The notes: a model not told the origin generated them from the sequence alone. DNA of 64,000 nt from Channallabes apus (GCA_030522415.1 CM060127.1:10315207-10379206); one strand, 5' to 3'; counted from the stretch's first letter, positions 32,807 to 46,270 are shown. Made by a program: numbers and translations.

Positions 32807-33800
32807 CACTGCGTTCCAAATTATTCTGCAAATGATATCTTACTCTGATTTTCATAATTAGTAAATGCAAATGACAGTCAGTATAATTTTCTAGTAACAA
32901 TTTTCTATAGTCTACTATTAGGGTATAATTTGAATTTTATTGAACAAGCCTCCTAATGATAACAATATTTATTTAAAAAATTTAAAACTGAAGAAATATT
33001 CACAATAAGCACTGTTCCAACTTATTATGCACAACAGAGTTAAAACATTTTATAGGTTGTAAAGAACTGAAAATGGGCTTTTGTTACTGAAATCAAAATC
33101 TATTTAAATCAAAAACATCCTAACAGGGCATGTTAAATCTTAACATAGGACCCCTTCTTTCATATCACCTTCACAATTCTTGCATCCATTGAACTTGTGA
33201 GGTTTTGGACAGTTTCTGCTTGAATTTCTTTGCGGGTTGTCAGAATAGCCTCCCAGAGCTGCTGTTGTGAATCAAACTGCCTCCCACCCTCATAGGTTCT
33301 CAATGGGGTTGAGGTCAGGAGATGATGGTGGCCACACCATGAGTTTCTCATCTTTTATGCCCATAGCAGCCAATGACACATTGTGGTGCATGAAGATGAT
33401 TTTATTACAGAAGGCACGGTTCTTCTTTTTGTACTATGGAAGAAAGTGGTCAGTCAGTATACTTTGCAGAGGTCATTTTCACACCTTCAGGGACCCTAAA
33501 GCGGCCTACCAGCTCTCTCCCCATGATTCTGGCCCAAAACATGCCTCCAGCACCTCCTTGTTGACATCGCAGCCTTGTTGGGACATGATGGTCATCCACC
33601 AACCATCCACTACTCCATCCATCTGGACCATCCAGGGTTGCACGACACTCATCAGTAAACAAGACTGTTTGAAAATTAGTCTTCATGTACTGTATGCCTG
33701 GGCCCACTGCAACCGTTTCTGCTTGTGAGCATTGATTAGGGGTGGACGAATAGTAGGTTTATACACCTTGAGGTTCGCGATTCTCCATAGGCACCAGCAG
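32807..33800 (-). mobile_element. Tc1-like transposon, truncated, second family
   Basis: The outer end reads cactgcgttccaaattattc. The minus strand encodes the C-terminal half of a transposase: FTDECRATLDGPDGWSSGW, LVDDHHVPTRLRCQQGG, MFWARIMGRELVG, then after a frame change HHHLLTSTPLRTYEGGRQFD, and SSMDARIVKVI. The N-terminal half and the opposite terminal repeat are missing. First catalytic D is in the FTDE motif. Inactive by truncation and frameshift. Confidence 0.82.
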
Positions 33801-34073
33801 AGAGATCATCAGATCATACATTAAAGATCATCAGATTATTTTAGCTTTAACCTTTTAACTATTTCTACAAACTCTTTTCCCATCAACGATGGTACTTACA
33901 ATAGTGGTTAAATATGGGTACTGTAATATGTGTTAATCTAGGTCATAATTTGTGCTGCACCATATTTGGTGGGCATCAGCAGGCAGAAAGATAATAACAG
34001 GATTACCAGATTGGGAAGGGTTAGTTTTATAAATACTGTGTGACCACCAAGATTTTGCTCTACAGCAAATAAC
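33801..34073. other. unassigned spacer
   Basis: Nothing recognised. Confidence 0.4.
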
Positions 34074-34390
34074 AGGGGCTGGACAATGAAACTGAAACAC
34101 TGGCCAATTTAGTGTTGGAGGTTTCATGGCTAAATTTGACCAGCCTGGTGGCCAATTTTCATTGATTGCACATTGCACCAGTAAGAGCAGAGTGTGAAGG
34201 TTTAATTAGCAGAGTAATAAAATATTGCAATGCACACAACATTATGGGTGACATATCAGAGTTCAAAAGAGGACAAATTGCTGGTGCGCATCTCTCTTGG
34301 CTGTATTGGCCGCAAAAGGACGCCCTACACCATACTAATGAATTATTGTGGTCTAAAACCAGGTGTTTAAGTTTTATTGTCCAACCCCTG
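34074..34390. mobile_element. deletion-derived Tc1 MITE (317 bp)
   Basis: Ends caggggctggacaatgaaac and, inverted, caggggttggacaata. It keeps the subterminal region of a Tc1 family (gagttcaaaagaggacaaat, ttggccgcaaaaggacgccc) but the transposase between 34296 and 34303 is deleted. Confidence 0.8.
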
Positions 34391-35684
34391 AATCTGAATT
34401 TAATCTAATAAAATTACAGTGCAAACTATATTTTTATTATTATAAGATACAGATATATTCCAAAGATTGGAAGAATCTAAGGTGACTTATGGGATGCATA
34501 ATCAGAAACATGCTTGAAGAATTTGTTTGTCCACTAACAGCCTCAGAAAAAAAGAACTGGGGTATTTTATGTGGCTTTAGAGATGGAGATGGAACTTATT
34601 CTGAAAGCTATAAACCTTGGTTAATGATCACCTTAAACACAGCTGAGCAAGTGTGCAATCTAAAATAATTCAAAATGAGCTGCTAGACTGTATGCTGCTA
34701 TTATACTATTAATTATTTAACTGTGCCATATTTATGCATTTAATATTGGCTTTCTGTAGCATTGATTTAATTTTTCATAGATTTACAGCTCAAAACATAA
34801 ATTTCAGCAAGCAGTGGTGCTGAAACTAATACTACATCACTCTGAGATTAATATAGAACAAAAAATAGTCCACGTAACAGATTTTTCACATAAATTCTTT
34901 TTATGTAACCCACACGCTGCGTACAATTACTCTTGAGGATGTTTTGAACAACAGTTAAGACTGGAGATATGTCTGAGGTCTGAATAGGGATTTATACAGT
35001 ATTAGTATTTAATCCTCACCATACAGTATTGTCTCAAGTCTGAATATGTGACATTAATTGTAAGGATGGTGGCCTTTCTGGTCATTTCGCTAAGGGTGCC
35101 AATTATTCTGAAAATTACTGTATATTGTTCTGGAAATATGCACAAGGAGGCAATGTTTATTGGCCATTGACCGACAACAGCTATGGACCAACAATCTGAG
35201 AAATCAGTGTCTCTGTCTAAACATCTGTGTGTCTCAGCAGGGTGTACTTATTTAAGTTAGAAATAAACTGAGATAAAAAATTATGTAAAATTAATGGAAC
35301 ACGACATAAGACTGTAAAAGAAGCCATAACCGAGTGCACTGGAATGAGACTGTTAATAATGGAACAGTATATACAGTAGAGCTGTGAATTTGCTGACAAC
35401 GGGGCAAAAATATAGGTGTCAAGCATGCACTTTTATCAGCACGAAGAAATGAGAGGAAATAAATAGAAGCAGTTCCAAGAGAATCTTCAGAAGTCAGTTG
35501 TTTAGCCATAGAGATTCATCTGCCTCACAGCACAGCACTTGAAGACATGTTTAAAACTTTCATAAAGGTGCAGTTTGTCTGGTGACAAAACATTGAATCC
35601 AGTTCAGTTTTAAATGACACAACTACAACTACAAGCCTATAACTAAGATTTTATATCTGCATGTCTGTACCTTGGTACATCACT
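34391..35684. other. unassigned AT-rich DNA
   Basis: No coding evidence; short ORFs have no motif. Confidence 0.5.
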
Positions 35685-35805
35685 TTCCACCTGCCATGCA
35701 GAAGGCCCGGGTTCAGTTCCCACCCAACTCCCAAACCACAGCCACTGGATGCAGTGCCCAAGCTCAGATAAAAAATGTCAGGGTTGCATCCGGAGTTAAA
35801 CCTCA
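35685..35805 (+). repeat. chimeric SINE family C, fragment
   Basis: Shares tgccatgcagaaggcccggg (B-box side) and cagggttgcatccgg with the copy at 58541-58738, which reads the same on its minus strand. Confidence 0.65.
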
Positions 35806-36119
35806 ATCAAGGTGTTTTAGGATTCCAATAAACTTCACAACCTTTTCCTGATGCATCAGCCACATTTAGATGTTATCTAACAGAGTGAGATACTCACAAC
35901 TAGTGACAACAGATTGTTGGGTTAGCTTTGCAGAGTGGGTTTTCACACTGCTGAAACAGCACAATGGATCAGAATAGAGAGACGGTCCTGGCAGGGAATG
36001 CATTAGACATCTTTCCATTTTGGAGGAACTGCTAAGATCTCACAAACCTGAGTGAGCCTGATACTAAAAATGTCTATTTATGTATAGCAAACACGGTTCA
36101 GAAATAGGGTCTAATGTAT
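35806..36119. other. unassigned spacer
   Basis: Nothing recognised. Confidence 0.4.
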
Positions 36120-37785
36120 ACAAAACTATTTATTTTTCCTAATGTCTCACTTTTAGCTTTACAAAACCCAGATCCCTAACGATCAGCCATAAGAGTAAAA
36201 CCAGGTTTAATAGTCTGTAGGCACATTTGTGCAGCAGAGCTTGTCGAAGAACGGACTCCACAAGACCTCTGAAGGCATGCTGTGGTATCTGGCATGAAGA
36301 CGTTAGCGGCACCACACAAGTTGTGAGTTGGGTTCTCTGGGGCTCACACGTTTGAGTCATAGACACTTGTTCCGGCTGACATCAGAGGAATTTGGAGGTG
36401 AAGGCAACACCTTGAACTCTTTGTCATGTTGCTCAAACCTTTCATGAACAATTTTTCTCTGTGACAGGCTGCTGATGAAGGCCACTGCCACTAGGGTACA
36501 CTTTTACTTGTACTTGGTCTGCAGCTATGTTTAGGCAGCTGGTACGTGTCAAACAAGCATCCACATGAGTGCCAGAACCCACATTTTCTCAGCAGATCAT
36601 CAATCATAAAACTGCGTACCACCTTCTCCCATTTCTCCGTGGTCCAGTCCTGATGCTCTTGTGTTGACATGGTCGCTCTGACCAGTCTGTGGCTGCGCAG
36701 CTCCATACCCAACAAACTGTAATCTTGCTATCTTATTTCAGGTTGCCAACCAAACTTTAGCTGTTTTGGAGAAATGATTTTATATGTTTATATATTCCCC
36801 AAAAATGGCCATTTTTCAGTGTCTCACTTCAAACAATAATAATTTTAAAATGCTAATTATTCGTGTATCTTTATGAGTATTGATACTAAAATTGGTGTAA
36901 GCTTTACAAAAAAAACTTGCTTTAATTGTTCTGGGGTAAAAAGGTTAAAAAGCAAAAATCTGTAGTGTCCGTAACCATGTCAAATTCATGTTGAAATATC
37001 TTAACAATCTAGCATTTTAGAATAATGTACTTTTTCAGGTTTATGTCTTTTCATGTGAAATCTAAATTGGTCAAGTTGATCATCATTCATCTGAAGGACA
37101 ATTAAGATCATTAGAAAATTTGACAGACAGACACTAAATAAAAGGTCATGTAATTGTATTTAGTAAATGTGTTTCTTTTTATCTGATAAAAATATAAATG
37201 TGTATGAATATTTCCCAAAAAACAAAACATGGATTGAGAGATAAGAAGCTTTAAGAATTATGAAAAATGGTGTTATATGATCCTGTCTGAAAATTCCCTT
37301 TTTCACCCAGGTAAGACACTTTTTAGCACCAATACCATGTTTTGGCTGACTGTATGTTATGACGCCTTTCTATCAGAACCAGTAAGAGTTTTTTAATAGT
37401 CCATGGTGCAGTAGCTCTTCTGTGGGATTGGACCAGACACGCTAGCTCTATAGCATAAATGAACTTTGGGCACACATGACACATGACACACATGACCCTG
37501 TCGCAAGTTCACCATTTGTCCTTCTTGGACCATGTTTGGCGATGCATACCAGGAACCCCCACAAGACCTGTTATTTTGAAGACACATCAAACCATCACAA
37601 TTTGGCTCTTGTCAAAGTAACTTTTATCTGCTTCCAACACATCACCTTCAACAACTGCCCATACATTTCTGCCTGATATATCCCGTCGCATGACGGGTGC
37701 CACTGTAACACGATAATCTATGTTATTCATTTCACTTCACTTCAATGGATTTAATGTCATGGCTGATTTCTGTATACAGACAAAA
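36120..37785 (-). mobile_element. Tc1-like transposon relic, third family
   Basis: Two blocks in the right order on the minus strand: 37700-37300 (N-terminal part, with plus-strand phrases tgaccctgtcgcaagttcac and accatcacaatttggctctt) and 36720-36130 (TQEHQDWTTEKWEKVV, then the segment around ggtatctggcatgaagac). The 540 bp between 36720 and 37260 do not match and may be an insertion or decay. The right end near 37720-37785 retains a recognisable subterminal block. Confidence 0.75.
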
Positions 37786-38092
37786 GTAGAAGCAACAGAG
37801 CTGAACATTTATTTTACTGTATGTGTGGGAAATGTGAGAATGTGTTACAAAAAATCTGAATTACAATGGTTAGTACTGTAGTGTGTACTCTTCACAGTAA
37901 AAAAAAAAAAAGATGGAAAACTATCACATACCACCCTTAAAGCTCAAGAGGCACAGCATACTGCAGGGCAATGACAATTTAACATTTATATACTGTATGT
38001 GCTTATATGGAAACCTAGTATAATGTTCTTTTCTGCCAACACTGCATCCAAAATTTTTTACCCAGTTTAAAATACTGAACTGAATATAGACT

Positions 38093-38148
<56 letters not shown>

Positions 38149-38897
38149 TAAAGAATATTATTTGTCCCAGTTTTGTACGGAGCACTACATATTTAAAGGA
38201 GACAAGTGACACACCACAAAAGCACAATAACAACAGGTTTCCTGGAAAGCAAAGTATTTCAGGACAGAATCACTCCAACAGGCAGCAAACTTCATGATGA
38301 AGTGACATTGGTGCTGTACATTCGCCTGGAGGACAACGCTGTTATAAATTAGGGTGCCCTATTCAGACATGGTCAGGGTGGGGAAAAAATTTTGCCTTTA
38401 GATATCTCTCACATTTCTTATTATTTATTGCTTTGGAAGAGGAGTCCTTGTGCATTTCTCACTGCGAGGGCACTGTGAGGTGCTTCTAATAAAGCTATTG
38501 TCTTCTACCTCCTTTGTAGAACGTTCTTTACAGAATTGGAGGGTTCATACTAACAGTAGAGCACTTTACCCACAGAGTTCTACTGAAATACCAAAGTGAT
38601 AAGCACACTCTTTGAAGATATAATAATGTTTTTTTTTCTTGTGACATCTTCAAAGTCATTGTGTCTGCTATGTATTTCCATTTTCAGGAAGACTTTTGGG
38701 ACTTTTGACATTGGGTAAATAATAAGAGTCAGTTTATGCAGAGGCTCTGGCTTTACAGCCGCCTGATTAATGTTATCTTGTCTTTATTCATTCAGGGATT
38801 CTGATCAAATGATTTAAAGGACACAGGAGTGAATGTGGAGTTCCAAGAAACTGACAACAACCAGAACACAAATTAAAGTACTATAGATATGTGATAG
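37786..38897. other. non-coding DNA with a (GA)n microsatellite
   Basis: (GA)n at 38092-38144. 38380-38830 is compositionally complex and looks unique; no ORF of note. Confidence 0.45.
38092..38144. repeat. (GA)n microsatellite
   Basis: About 26 GA units with one GG interruption. Confidence 0.97.
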
Positions 38898-39090
38898 TGG
38901 CGGCACCATGGTGTAGTGGTTAGCACTGTTGCCTTGCACCTCCAGGGTCCGGGTTCGAATACCGGCCAGCCTCGATTCCCGTCTCTGTGTGCATGGAGTT
39001 TGCTTTGTGCCCTAGGCCTCCTGGAATTGGCTCCAGGCCCCTGCGACCCTGAATACAGGATAAAGCGGTATAGGAGATGAGTGAGTGAGA
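38898..39090 (+). repeat. SINE family B, internally deleted
   Basis: Head ggtgtagtggttagcactgt, B box gggttcgaatacc, a jump from gcatggagtttgc to gtgccctaggcctcctgg, and a tail ending gatgagtgagtgag. Confidence 0.88.
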
Positions 39091-40499
39091 TATGTGATAA
39101 AGTCAACCAAAATAATACTCTTGAGTAAACATGATTCAGGTCTTGGGGTCATGTGCTGATTTAATGCAGCTGAAAAAGGTGCAACATGAAATGTTGAAAT
39201 TTATAGCAGTTGAATTAAAAAGCTTGAAACTGTTCCATGTCATGTTTTGCCTAAAAGCGTGCAACTTCAAAGCTTCTAAAAGATGGTTATGTAACGGGTT
39301 TCAAGTTAAAGGTTTTGCTATAGATAACCTTGTATGCCAAAAAAAAAGTTTTGCTACTAGACTGTTCACAATTTCTCCATCGTTTCATTCTGAACTGTCC
39401 AGACTTATGTTCCTTCAGTACTAGTAGTGTATTCTTATTTGATCATGTGACCATTAACCAGCATGCCCTCTCCCATTCAATCGATTAAAAGGGTTAAGTA
39501 TTTACAGTTTTAATCCTTGCATGTATTGCTAATTTTGTTAATGTTAAATATGCACTGAAGGAGAACGGTGTGGGCAGGTGATAATGAGCAATGAAGCAGC
39601 TTGTGGTTAAGAAGAGTTCTCTCTCGAAAATGAAAAATATCTCAGATCAGCTTATGAAGCTCAAAATACAGGCTGACAAACCTGGATCTCCAACCAGAAG
39701 CAAGGCACCAGGACGAGTCAGACAGGTCCAGAGGGTAGAGAGGGTCTGGATCACTGGCAGCTCAGGAGCGATATGTGTAACTCGACAGAATGACAAGGAG
39801 AGAGAGAGCGAGAGAGAGAGCGAGAGAGAGCAGTTAGGTATGATCACAGTCACATAACCTATAAGGTGAATGTATATTCAGTTACAGAGTGCCAGCAGGG
39901 AAACAGATTCGATCTGAAGGGCATCTGCTACTGCATTCAACCTGTGAAGTTTCTTTTTTTTTTTTTTTTTTGGCTGATAGTTACTGATATTATGATATAT
40001 TATATGTATATGATATATGATATTATCATAATATAAAAGGAGACAAACAATGTCAAAATTTGTAGCTGATCTTGCCACTCGCTGCACTATTCTCTGGAGA
40101 TTTAATTGAAATTATCTAAAGTTATTTATTTATTTATTTATTTTTGCATCATGTATGCAAAGTATTCTGGATGAATACACTGATCTGGTAAACTATGAGC
40201 CACTATGAGGTTATGACACCAATGTACCTAATGACAGGATAGGTTTAAGTCACAACACTGGAATTTATCAGCAGACTGTCAGATAACATTTCACATTGAA
40301 ATCTCTTAACCGTCCCGACAGACACAGTAAAGGGCTGTCAAGCAGCATGAATTGGGGACTGCCTTCCAATTTACATACATTTGATTAAGGACAAAATGGA
40401 AAGGCCAATCACTCTGATTTTCATTAAAAATTTAAAATAAACAGCAAATCTTGTCCATAAAGCTGTCTCATTTATTATGTCTAAGGTTAAGACATAATG
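39091..40499. other. non-coding DNA, possible conserved element near 40260
   Basis: (GAGAGC)n-type run at 39798-39832, poly-T at 39951-39971 and (ATTT)n at 40121-40143. 40260-40440 is complex and unique-looking. No gene. Confidence 0.45.
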
Positions 40500-40585
40500 T
40501 TTATGGCCCTGCACCCCCTAACCTGGGAGTGGGGCATTGGCCGGGATATAAATCTGGGCCTTCTGCATGTAAAACAAGGAAAATG
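40500..40585 (-). repeat. SINE family C head fragment
   Basis: ataaatctgggccttctgcatg matches in part the head of the 58.5-kb copy (gggccttctgcatg). Confidence 0.45.
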
Positions 40586-40604
40586 CGTACAATGTCCTGC
40601 ATTT

Positions 40605-40650
40605 CAGATACAGTACACTATTTTTCCCAAAGTTTTTGGACACCTGATCA
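40605..40650. repeat. Tc1-type terminal repeat fragment
   Basis: agtttttggacacctgatca resembles the terminus of the Tc1 family whose transposase relic lies at 2727-3100. Solo end only. Confidence 0.5.
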
Positions 40651-40793
40651 ATACACCGATTTTTGCAAAATTTTGAAGTGTGGCTTTATAGATTTTTTTT
40701 TTTTTTCATGTACAGGAGAATAGATGAGGCCTTGTGTGCCTTTGATTCATGACAAATATCAATATTGTGTGTGATAGGTGTAAAACTCTTAGG

Positions 40794-41525
40794 CTACGTT
40801 TACACTGCAGATCTCGATGCTTTATTCCGATTTGTTGCCTATATCTGATTTTTTTTAATCATCTGTTTACACGTTCTTTTAACTGTGACTCATATCCGAT
40901 TCACGTGTTTACACTCGCCGTACCGTCTGAAACATCGCGCATACTTAAAGGGAGGTTCTTGCGCTACACATTAGCCAAGAAAGATGAAGGTGAAATATGC
41001 TTAACACTATCTCTGCGATATATGCAAAGTTCGCGCACCATGGTTTTAAAACGGAGGAGGAGAAAAAAAACGGCATAATTGCAGCCTGCGCATATGCTTT
41101 ATTCATCAAATACTGATTTAATGTTATTTAGCCCAAATAAGCATTAACACAAGGCGGGGGTGTGTGTGTGGGGGGGGGCGTGTATTTTCCTCTTCCACGT
41201 CACCTGCGATGCTATAATCCCACACGCGCTTCCACCGGAGAATAACATTACGTCATTAAACCGTGAAGAAGTCGCAGTTTTAATGACGTGCAGAACACAA
41301 CGCCTCAGGAAATCCGATCTGTCTGTTTACACGACGATCACATTAGCACATATCTGATTTATATCCGATTTATTTCCACATATGAAGGAGGCCTGAAACC
41401 GATCTCGAAATATCGGAATGCATGCGTTTTTTCCTGTTTACACGGACACAGAACATATCCGATATGTGTCACATATGAGCAAAAAATCGGAATTGGGTCA
41501 CATTTACCTGGCAGTGTAAACGTAG
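40794..41525. mobile_element. non-autonomous TIR transposon (732 bp)
   Basis: The ends ctacgtttacactgc (40794-40808) and gcagtgtaaacgtag (41511-41525) are a perfect 15-bp inverted repeat. Several internal words (gtttacac, atatccgat) recur in both orientations. No transposase; target duplication not clear. Confidence 0.75.
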
Positions 41526-42111
41526 ATTCTCACAATCAGTTCAGATGTGGGGAAGTATGTGCATGTAAGAGTGGCAAGATATGCTAAGCTAATTGTCCTT
41601 TCCCCTTATCCTGTATCTCTACTATTAATGACGCATTCACTCTTCTGGGAAAGGCTTTCCAATAGTGCTGTTGTGAAGACTTTATTGCACTACAAAGGCA
41701 TTATTAAAGTCAGTGGTGCTGAGATACAGTAAGACTTTCAATTCATCCCCATGGTTGTTCAGTGTGTATTTGGTTATTTCCTTTTAAATGCAAGAGAAAG
41801 TTACAAATGGAGTGTGACAAAGGTTTATGAACATTACAACCATACAAGTGAACAGTTTGACTGAAAAATGAGATATAAAAGCAGAATGAGTCACTGCCAG
41901 TAAATAGGAGCCAGTGGAAAAGTGTTGAGTTTTGTTGAGTACAAACACTTTTAAATTACATAAGAAGATTGTTCAGTTTACAGTATCATCGGCCCCCACG
42001 TTTTCACTTCAGTTGATGACAGTTGCTTATCATCCTACACGTAGAGCTGTATAATGTCCACTAAGCATCAACCAATCACATATACTGTCATAATCCCAGA
42101 AGGTTTTAATA
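41526..42111. other. unassigned non-coding DNA
   Basis: 41636-41665 (ttctgggaaaggctttcca) faintly resembles a Tc1 segment; otherwise nothing. Confidence 0.4.
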
Positions 42112-42419
42112 AAGTGGCTTAGTGGATAGCACTGTCACCTTGCACCTCAAGTGGCTGAGTTTGATTCCCGCCTCGGGGTCTGTGTTTTCATGCTCTCCTT
42201 GTGCTTGGTGGGTTTCCTCCGGGTACTCCAGTTTCCTCTAACAGTCCAAAAACATGCAGATTAGACTAATTGGTGTTAACAATTTTCCCATAGTGTGTGA
42301 ATGAGTGTGTGAACCCAGGGTGTACCCTGCCTAGTGCCCCAAGACTCCTGGAATAGGCTTCAGGCCCCCCGTGATCCTGTATACATGATAAAGTGGTAGA
42401 GACGGTGAGTGAATGAGTG
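42112..42419 (+). repeat. SINE family B, full length, diverged
   Basis: Head tggcttagtggatagcactg, the middle ggtgggtttcctccgggta and tail ggtgagtgaatgagtg. Confidence 0.85.
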
Positions 42420-43374
42420 CCCTATTTGTAATACCTTATGAAAATAACAATATATTTAAGAAAAGCTTACGTTTTGAGATAATGCATAAAGCAATTATGC
42501 GTTATGTATCTTCATATCATACTGTGTAAAATTTGAATTAGAATAATGCAGTCACTGTTAAAGTGGGAGTTCTGGGTTTGGGACTAATCATTTACTATTA
42601 TTACTATTGAAGCAAATTTGAGTTTTGTTCATGGTGCCTGTTTTTCTAACAGTTCACTAGTCATACATTTAACAGCACTACTCCTTTTAAGGGATATTTA
42701 TTCCTGAAGAGACATTTGGTTGCCACCCACAGGCTATTAAAATGGTCATCTCACCCCCCAGAAGCATTAGAAATCCCAAATGACCCTAATTTTTGCTGTC
42801 ACTCTCAAGATTTAAGTCGCCTAATGATACTCAAATGTCAAACTGCAATATTCCTAATCTTGATGTGAGGTCGGAGCACAGTCTGAGGCCCCATTACCGC
42901 TGCACACACTACATATGGTGCAGTTGCTATGTAATTGTATAGTGACACATTTCTCATTGTTTTGGTTTTCCTCAGTGCTTCAGCACATGGAAGCATTAGC
43001 AGGTTAGAGTGCAAAAAAATCCTAACTATGATGGAGCCGTAACGCTTTTTATACATAGTCTAACCAACGATTTCAGGAGATCCTAATTGATAAACTAAAA
43101 TGATTCAAATGAAACTGCAAGTGCACGTTAAGCACTTATTCAGATTGAGTTGAGTTTAGTGCTAAATGATGTCAGTATTTACATGGGGAGAGTTACAGAG
43201 AGGCTTCTGCAGCTGCTTGGGTTTTCCAAGCAGCATATGCAGATTTTATTCAGACTATACTGTATTTAGTCTTTACCTCGCTACTTTAGGTTGGTGAAAT
43301 AATTCAGTCAGTTACACTAAGTATACACTGAACAAGCATACAAGCATTATGTCTCTACAGGTAAGTGTTCATAA
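42420..43374. other. unassigned AT-rich DNA
   Basis: No family or gene recognised. Confidence 0.45.
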
Positions 43375-44900
43375 ACTATTTTTATACCATTAAATGGATA
43401 CAGTCTTATCTATTAAATAGAAAACAATGTGTGCAAATAAAGAATAGAAAGTCACCCTATCTTCACTGTAAGCAAGGTGTCCCTCAGGGATCAGTTTTAG
43501 GCCCCCTGTTATTTTCACTGTATGTTAATAATTTGCCCAATGTGTGTAAAAATGTGGACATGATCATGTATGCAGATGATACGGTAATTTTTACACAAGC
43601 TAAAAGTGCTGATGATGCAGCCCATCAGCTTTCATTAGCCTTAGATGACTTACAAAAATGGCTGAATGATTCATGCTTGTGCCTTAATGTTAAAAAGACT
43701 GTATCAATGTTTTTTTGTAAATCTAAAACAACTGTGGGCGGAGTAAAAGTTCGCATGGGTGAACAAGAATTAATTAATGTTGAGGAATTTAAGTATTTGG
43801 GAGTGCTAATAGATTCGAAATTATGTTTTAAAAAACACGTTAAAAAAATAGTGAAAATTGTAAATGTTAATATACAGAATTTTAGACACATTCGCTCATC
43901 ATTAACGGATACAGCAGCGATTACATTCCTGCACTCTATGATACTGGCTCATATTGAGTACTGTATCACGAGTTGGTCCTATACGAGTCATGCTGTTATT
44001 GGGCCAATCGAAGTGTGCTACAAAAGAGCATTGAAAATATTAGATAAGAAACCTTCGTCATACCACCATTGTCGAATTTTAGATAAATACAAGTTTTTAA
44101 ATTTTGCTAATTTCAAATTATTTAAATCAGCCTGTCTAATCTATAAGGTTCTATACGGTCTGGCGCCTCCACCATTGAGTGATTTTATTAAACAAAAGTC
44201 TAGTAGTGTTGCCGGGTCTCGAGTGACTAGAGCCACTATAAGAGGTGATTGTGAATTGACATTTAGGCGGACCTCCTTTTCACAGAATGTCCTGTCATAT
44301 CAGGGAGTGAGCTCTTGGAATAGTATTCCATTGTCAGTGAGGGAAAGTACAAGTCTTCCTACCTTTAGGAGTCATTTAAAATTGTGGCTGAGGGACATAC
44401 AAACATGTGATCATGTTTAGACGTAAGACAGAGTTAGTGGATTATAAAAAAGGAATGCAATTATTAATGTAGTACGGGTTGTGCAATTAGAGACAGTTTA
44501 ATATGGGTTGTTTAATAAGGGTTAGTGTAATGCGGGTTAGTGTAATATAGAATGGTGTAATTTGGGTCAGTGCAATACCAGATCAGTGAGAGCATGTGTA
44601 AATCTGGTGTGTGTAATACAGTTGATGTTTTTTGGTTTTCTATTTTGTCCTTTGTTGTTCACTCTTGTTGTTATTGTTTGTTATGATGATGTGATCACTG
44701 TTTTTGTCTTTGTTTCTCTGTATATAAACTGTATATATGGCTCTGTATGTATTTATTAATTTGTGTGTAACACCAACCTGCCAGGGGGACTGCAGATGGA
44801 AATTAGCCTTAGGCTATAATCTGACATATTTACATTTGTGAAAATGTTCATTAATATGTATTGTCCCTTCTTTTTTTCTCAAATAAATAAATAAAATAAT
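43375..44900 (+). mobile_element. LINE, 5'-truncated
   Basis: Only the last part of the reverse transcriptase ORF, a 3' UTR of about 480 bp and an (AAAT)n tail at 44880-44898 remain, the usual product of incomplete target-primed reverse transcription. The clade is not certain (it resembles the L2/CR1/Jockey-like fish LINEs). Confidence 0.85.
43386..44420 (+). CDS. LINE reverse transcriptase, C-terminal part, open frame
   Basis: 345-odd codons without a stop. Visible motifs: CKQGVPQGSVLGPLLFSLYV, YADDTVIF (catalytic aspartates), LNVKKTVSMFF, EEFKYLGVLIDSKL. After the RT core comes a C-terminal region with LAHIEYCITSW and YGLAPPPLSDF and the end WLRDIQTCDHV. The endonuclease and the RT fingers are missing because of 5' truncation. 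The frame is intact to the stop, so the copy is fairly young. The start at 43365 in the computed frame is not a real start. Confidence 0.88.
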   Translation, partial: TIKWIQSYLLNRKQCVQIKNRKSPYLHCKQGVPQGSVLGPLLFSLYVNNLPNVCKNVDMIMYADDTVIFTQAKSADDAAHQLSLALDDLQKWLNDSCLCLNVKKTVSMFFCKSKTTVGGVKVRMGEQELINVEEFKYLGVLIDSKLCFKKHVKKIVKIVNVNIQNFRHIRSSLTDTAAITFLHSMILAHIEYCITSWSYTSHAVIGPIEVCYKRALKILDKKPSSYHHCRILDKYKFLNFANFKLFKSACLIYKVLYGLAPPPLSDFIKQKSSSVAGSRVTRATIRGDCELTFRRTSFSQNVLSYQGVSSWNSIPLSVRESTSLPTFRSHLKLWLRDIQTCDHV

Positions 44901-46255
44901 TTGATTCTGTGTCATCAATGTGAAAAATTGATGACATGATTAATTGAGTAATATTTATCAATTTAATATCAACCTCAATTGCACTCCATAGCTGTGTATG
45001 AAGAGTGTGTTTGTTATGTATGAGTCGTACATTTTAGTGTGAAATATAGTAGTTACATCAAATGTCAGGCAGGGGCGCTGGAATGTACAGTATATATCTC
45101 CTTGCTTGAGCTGACATCGTACAAGAAAAATAAGCCCAAGATCAGAACGCCACATAACAGCCATGTGCTTTTGTTGTATGGAGACTGTTGTCTAAATAGC
45201 ACATACCGTAAGTATACAATTACGCCTGAGGTCTGAATAACAATGTGGTGAAATTAGGTTTTAACTCTCATGCGACCCAGTAATCTCAATCTCGTGGGAG
45301 ACATGAAATGAGGGGGGTTTTGTGATATGGGTTTTAGGGGATTTCTTCAGTAGAGGAAAACACTAGCTTTTGATCAAAGGATTTCCCAGGAAAGAACGTT
45401 TCTCACTGCTTACCGCGAAAAACCTGCAACAGATCAAGTGTTCCTGGGATATACGCTGGATTCACCACCACCCTGAGCAGAATATTAAGAATACTCAAAA
45501 GAATGGACGGATGGATGGATGGACGGATGGTTTAACAAATGTATGGTTTTTATTTTAGATAAGGATCCACTAATCTTATTTTTTATAATATCGCAGAATA
45601 TTAGCTGTTACTGGGTTCTATGCAATTTTCTGTTGCCAAGTGATATGAAACAACATGAGGATGTGTTAACATCACACTCATTTGTAATACAAAAAAGAAG
45701 CAAATCCGATTTTATATCTGCCCAGTGTCTGTAGCCCAGATATCAAACCGCATCCCCAGTTTTAAATTATATTTAGTGGGAAATGACGCATGTGCCACAC
45801 AGATTAATGGTTTGACTTAGATCAGGGTTTTTTTCTCTCTCTCAATTCCATGTGTTCAAAAGCTCATAAAAATTTGGTAAATTTTTACAAAAATAAAAAA
45901 CTAATAATTTTGTTAGAAAAGTCTACCAGGTTTTTTAGGTTACCCTCCTCTTCCATGTGTCTCACCTCTGCATTGGACAATAGCTCGCACCTGCTTTGGG
46001 TCAAACTTCCCCATTACCAGAACATTCCATACATTCCATGCCTACACTTAGTATAAATTTCCTTCAATTTCAGTGCTCCTGTCACCAGGGTGCACCTGTC
46101 CACCCCAAACCTCCACTCTGATCTTCCTGACTCTCTTTATATGTATTTTATCATTATCTCAGGGTCTCTGGACAACTGACTGTTGTACTGTAGCCAGATC
46201 TGGAATCAAGAATGATTGATGGGACGACCAGTGCTGATCATGTTTAGTAGTTTTT
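44901..46255. other. unassigned non-coding DNA
   Basis: A short (GGAT)n run at 45505-45530; no gene. Confidence 0.45.
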
Positions 46256-46270
46256 CCACACTTTTTCTCC
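46256..46270. repeat. target-site duplication of the RTE LINE, left
   Basis: ccacactttttctcc, identical to 49388-49402. Confidence 0.93.

Noticed and set aside
33267..33728. 153-codon plus-strand ORF
   Set aside because: Antisense of a Tc1 transposase whose motifs are clear on the minus strand.
40794..41525. Possible host gene from clustered ORFs of 65-109 codons
   Set aside because: The ORFs lie inside a perfect-TIR non-autonomous transposon and show no conserved motif.
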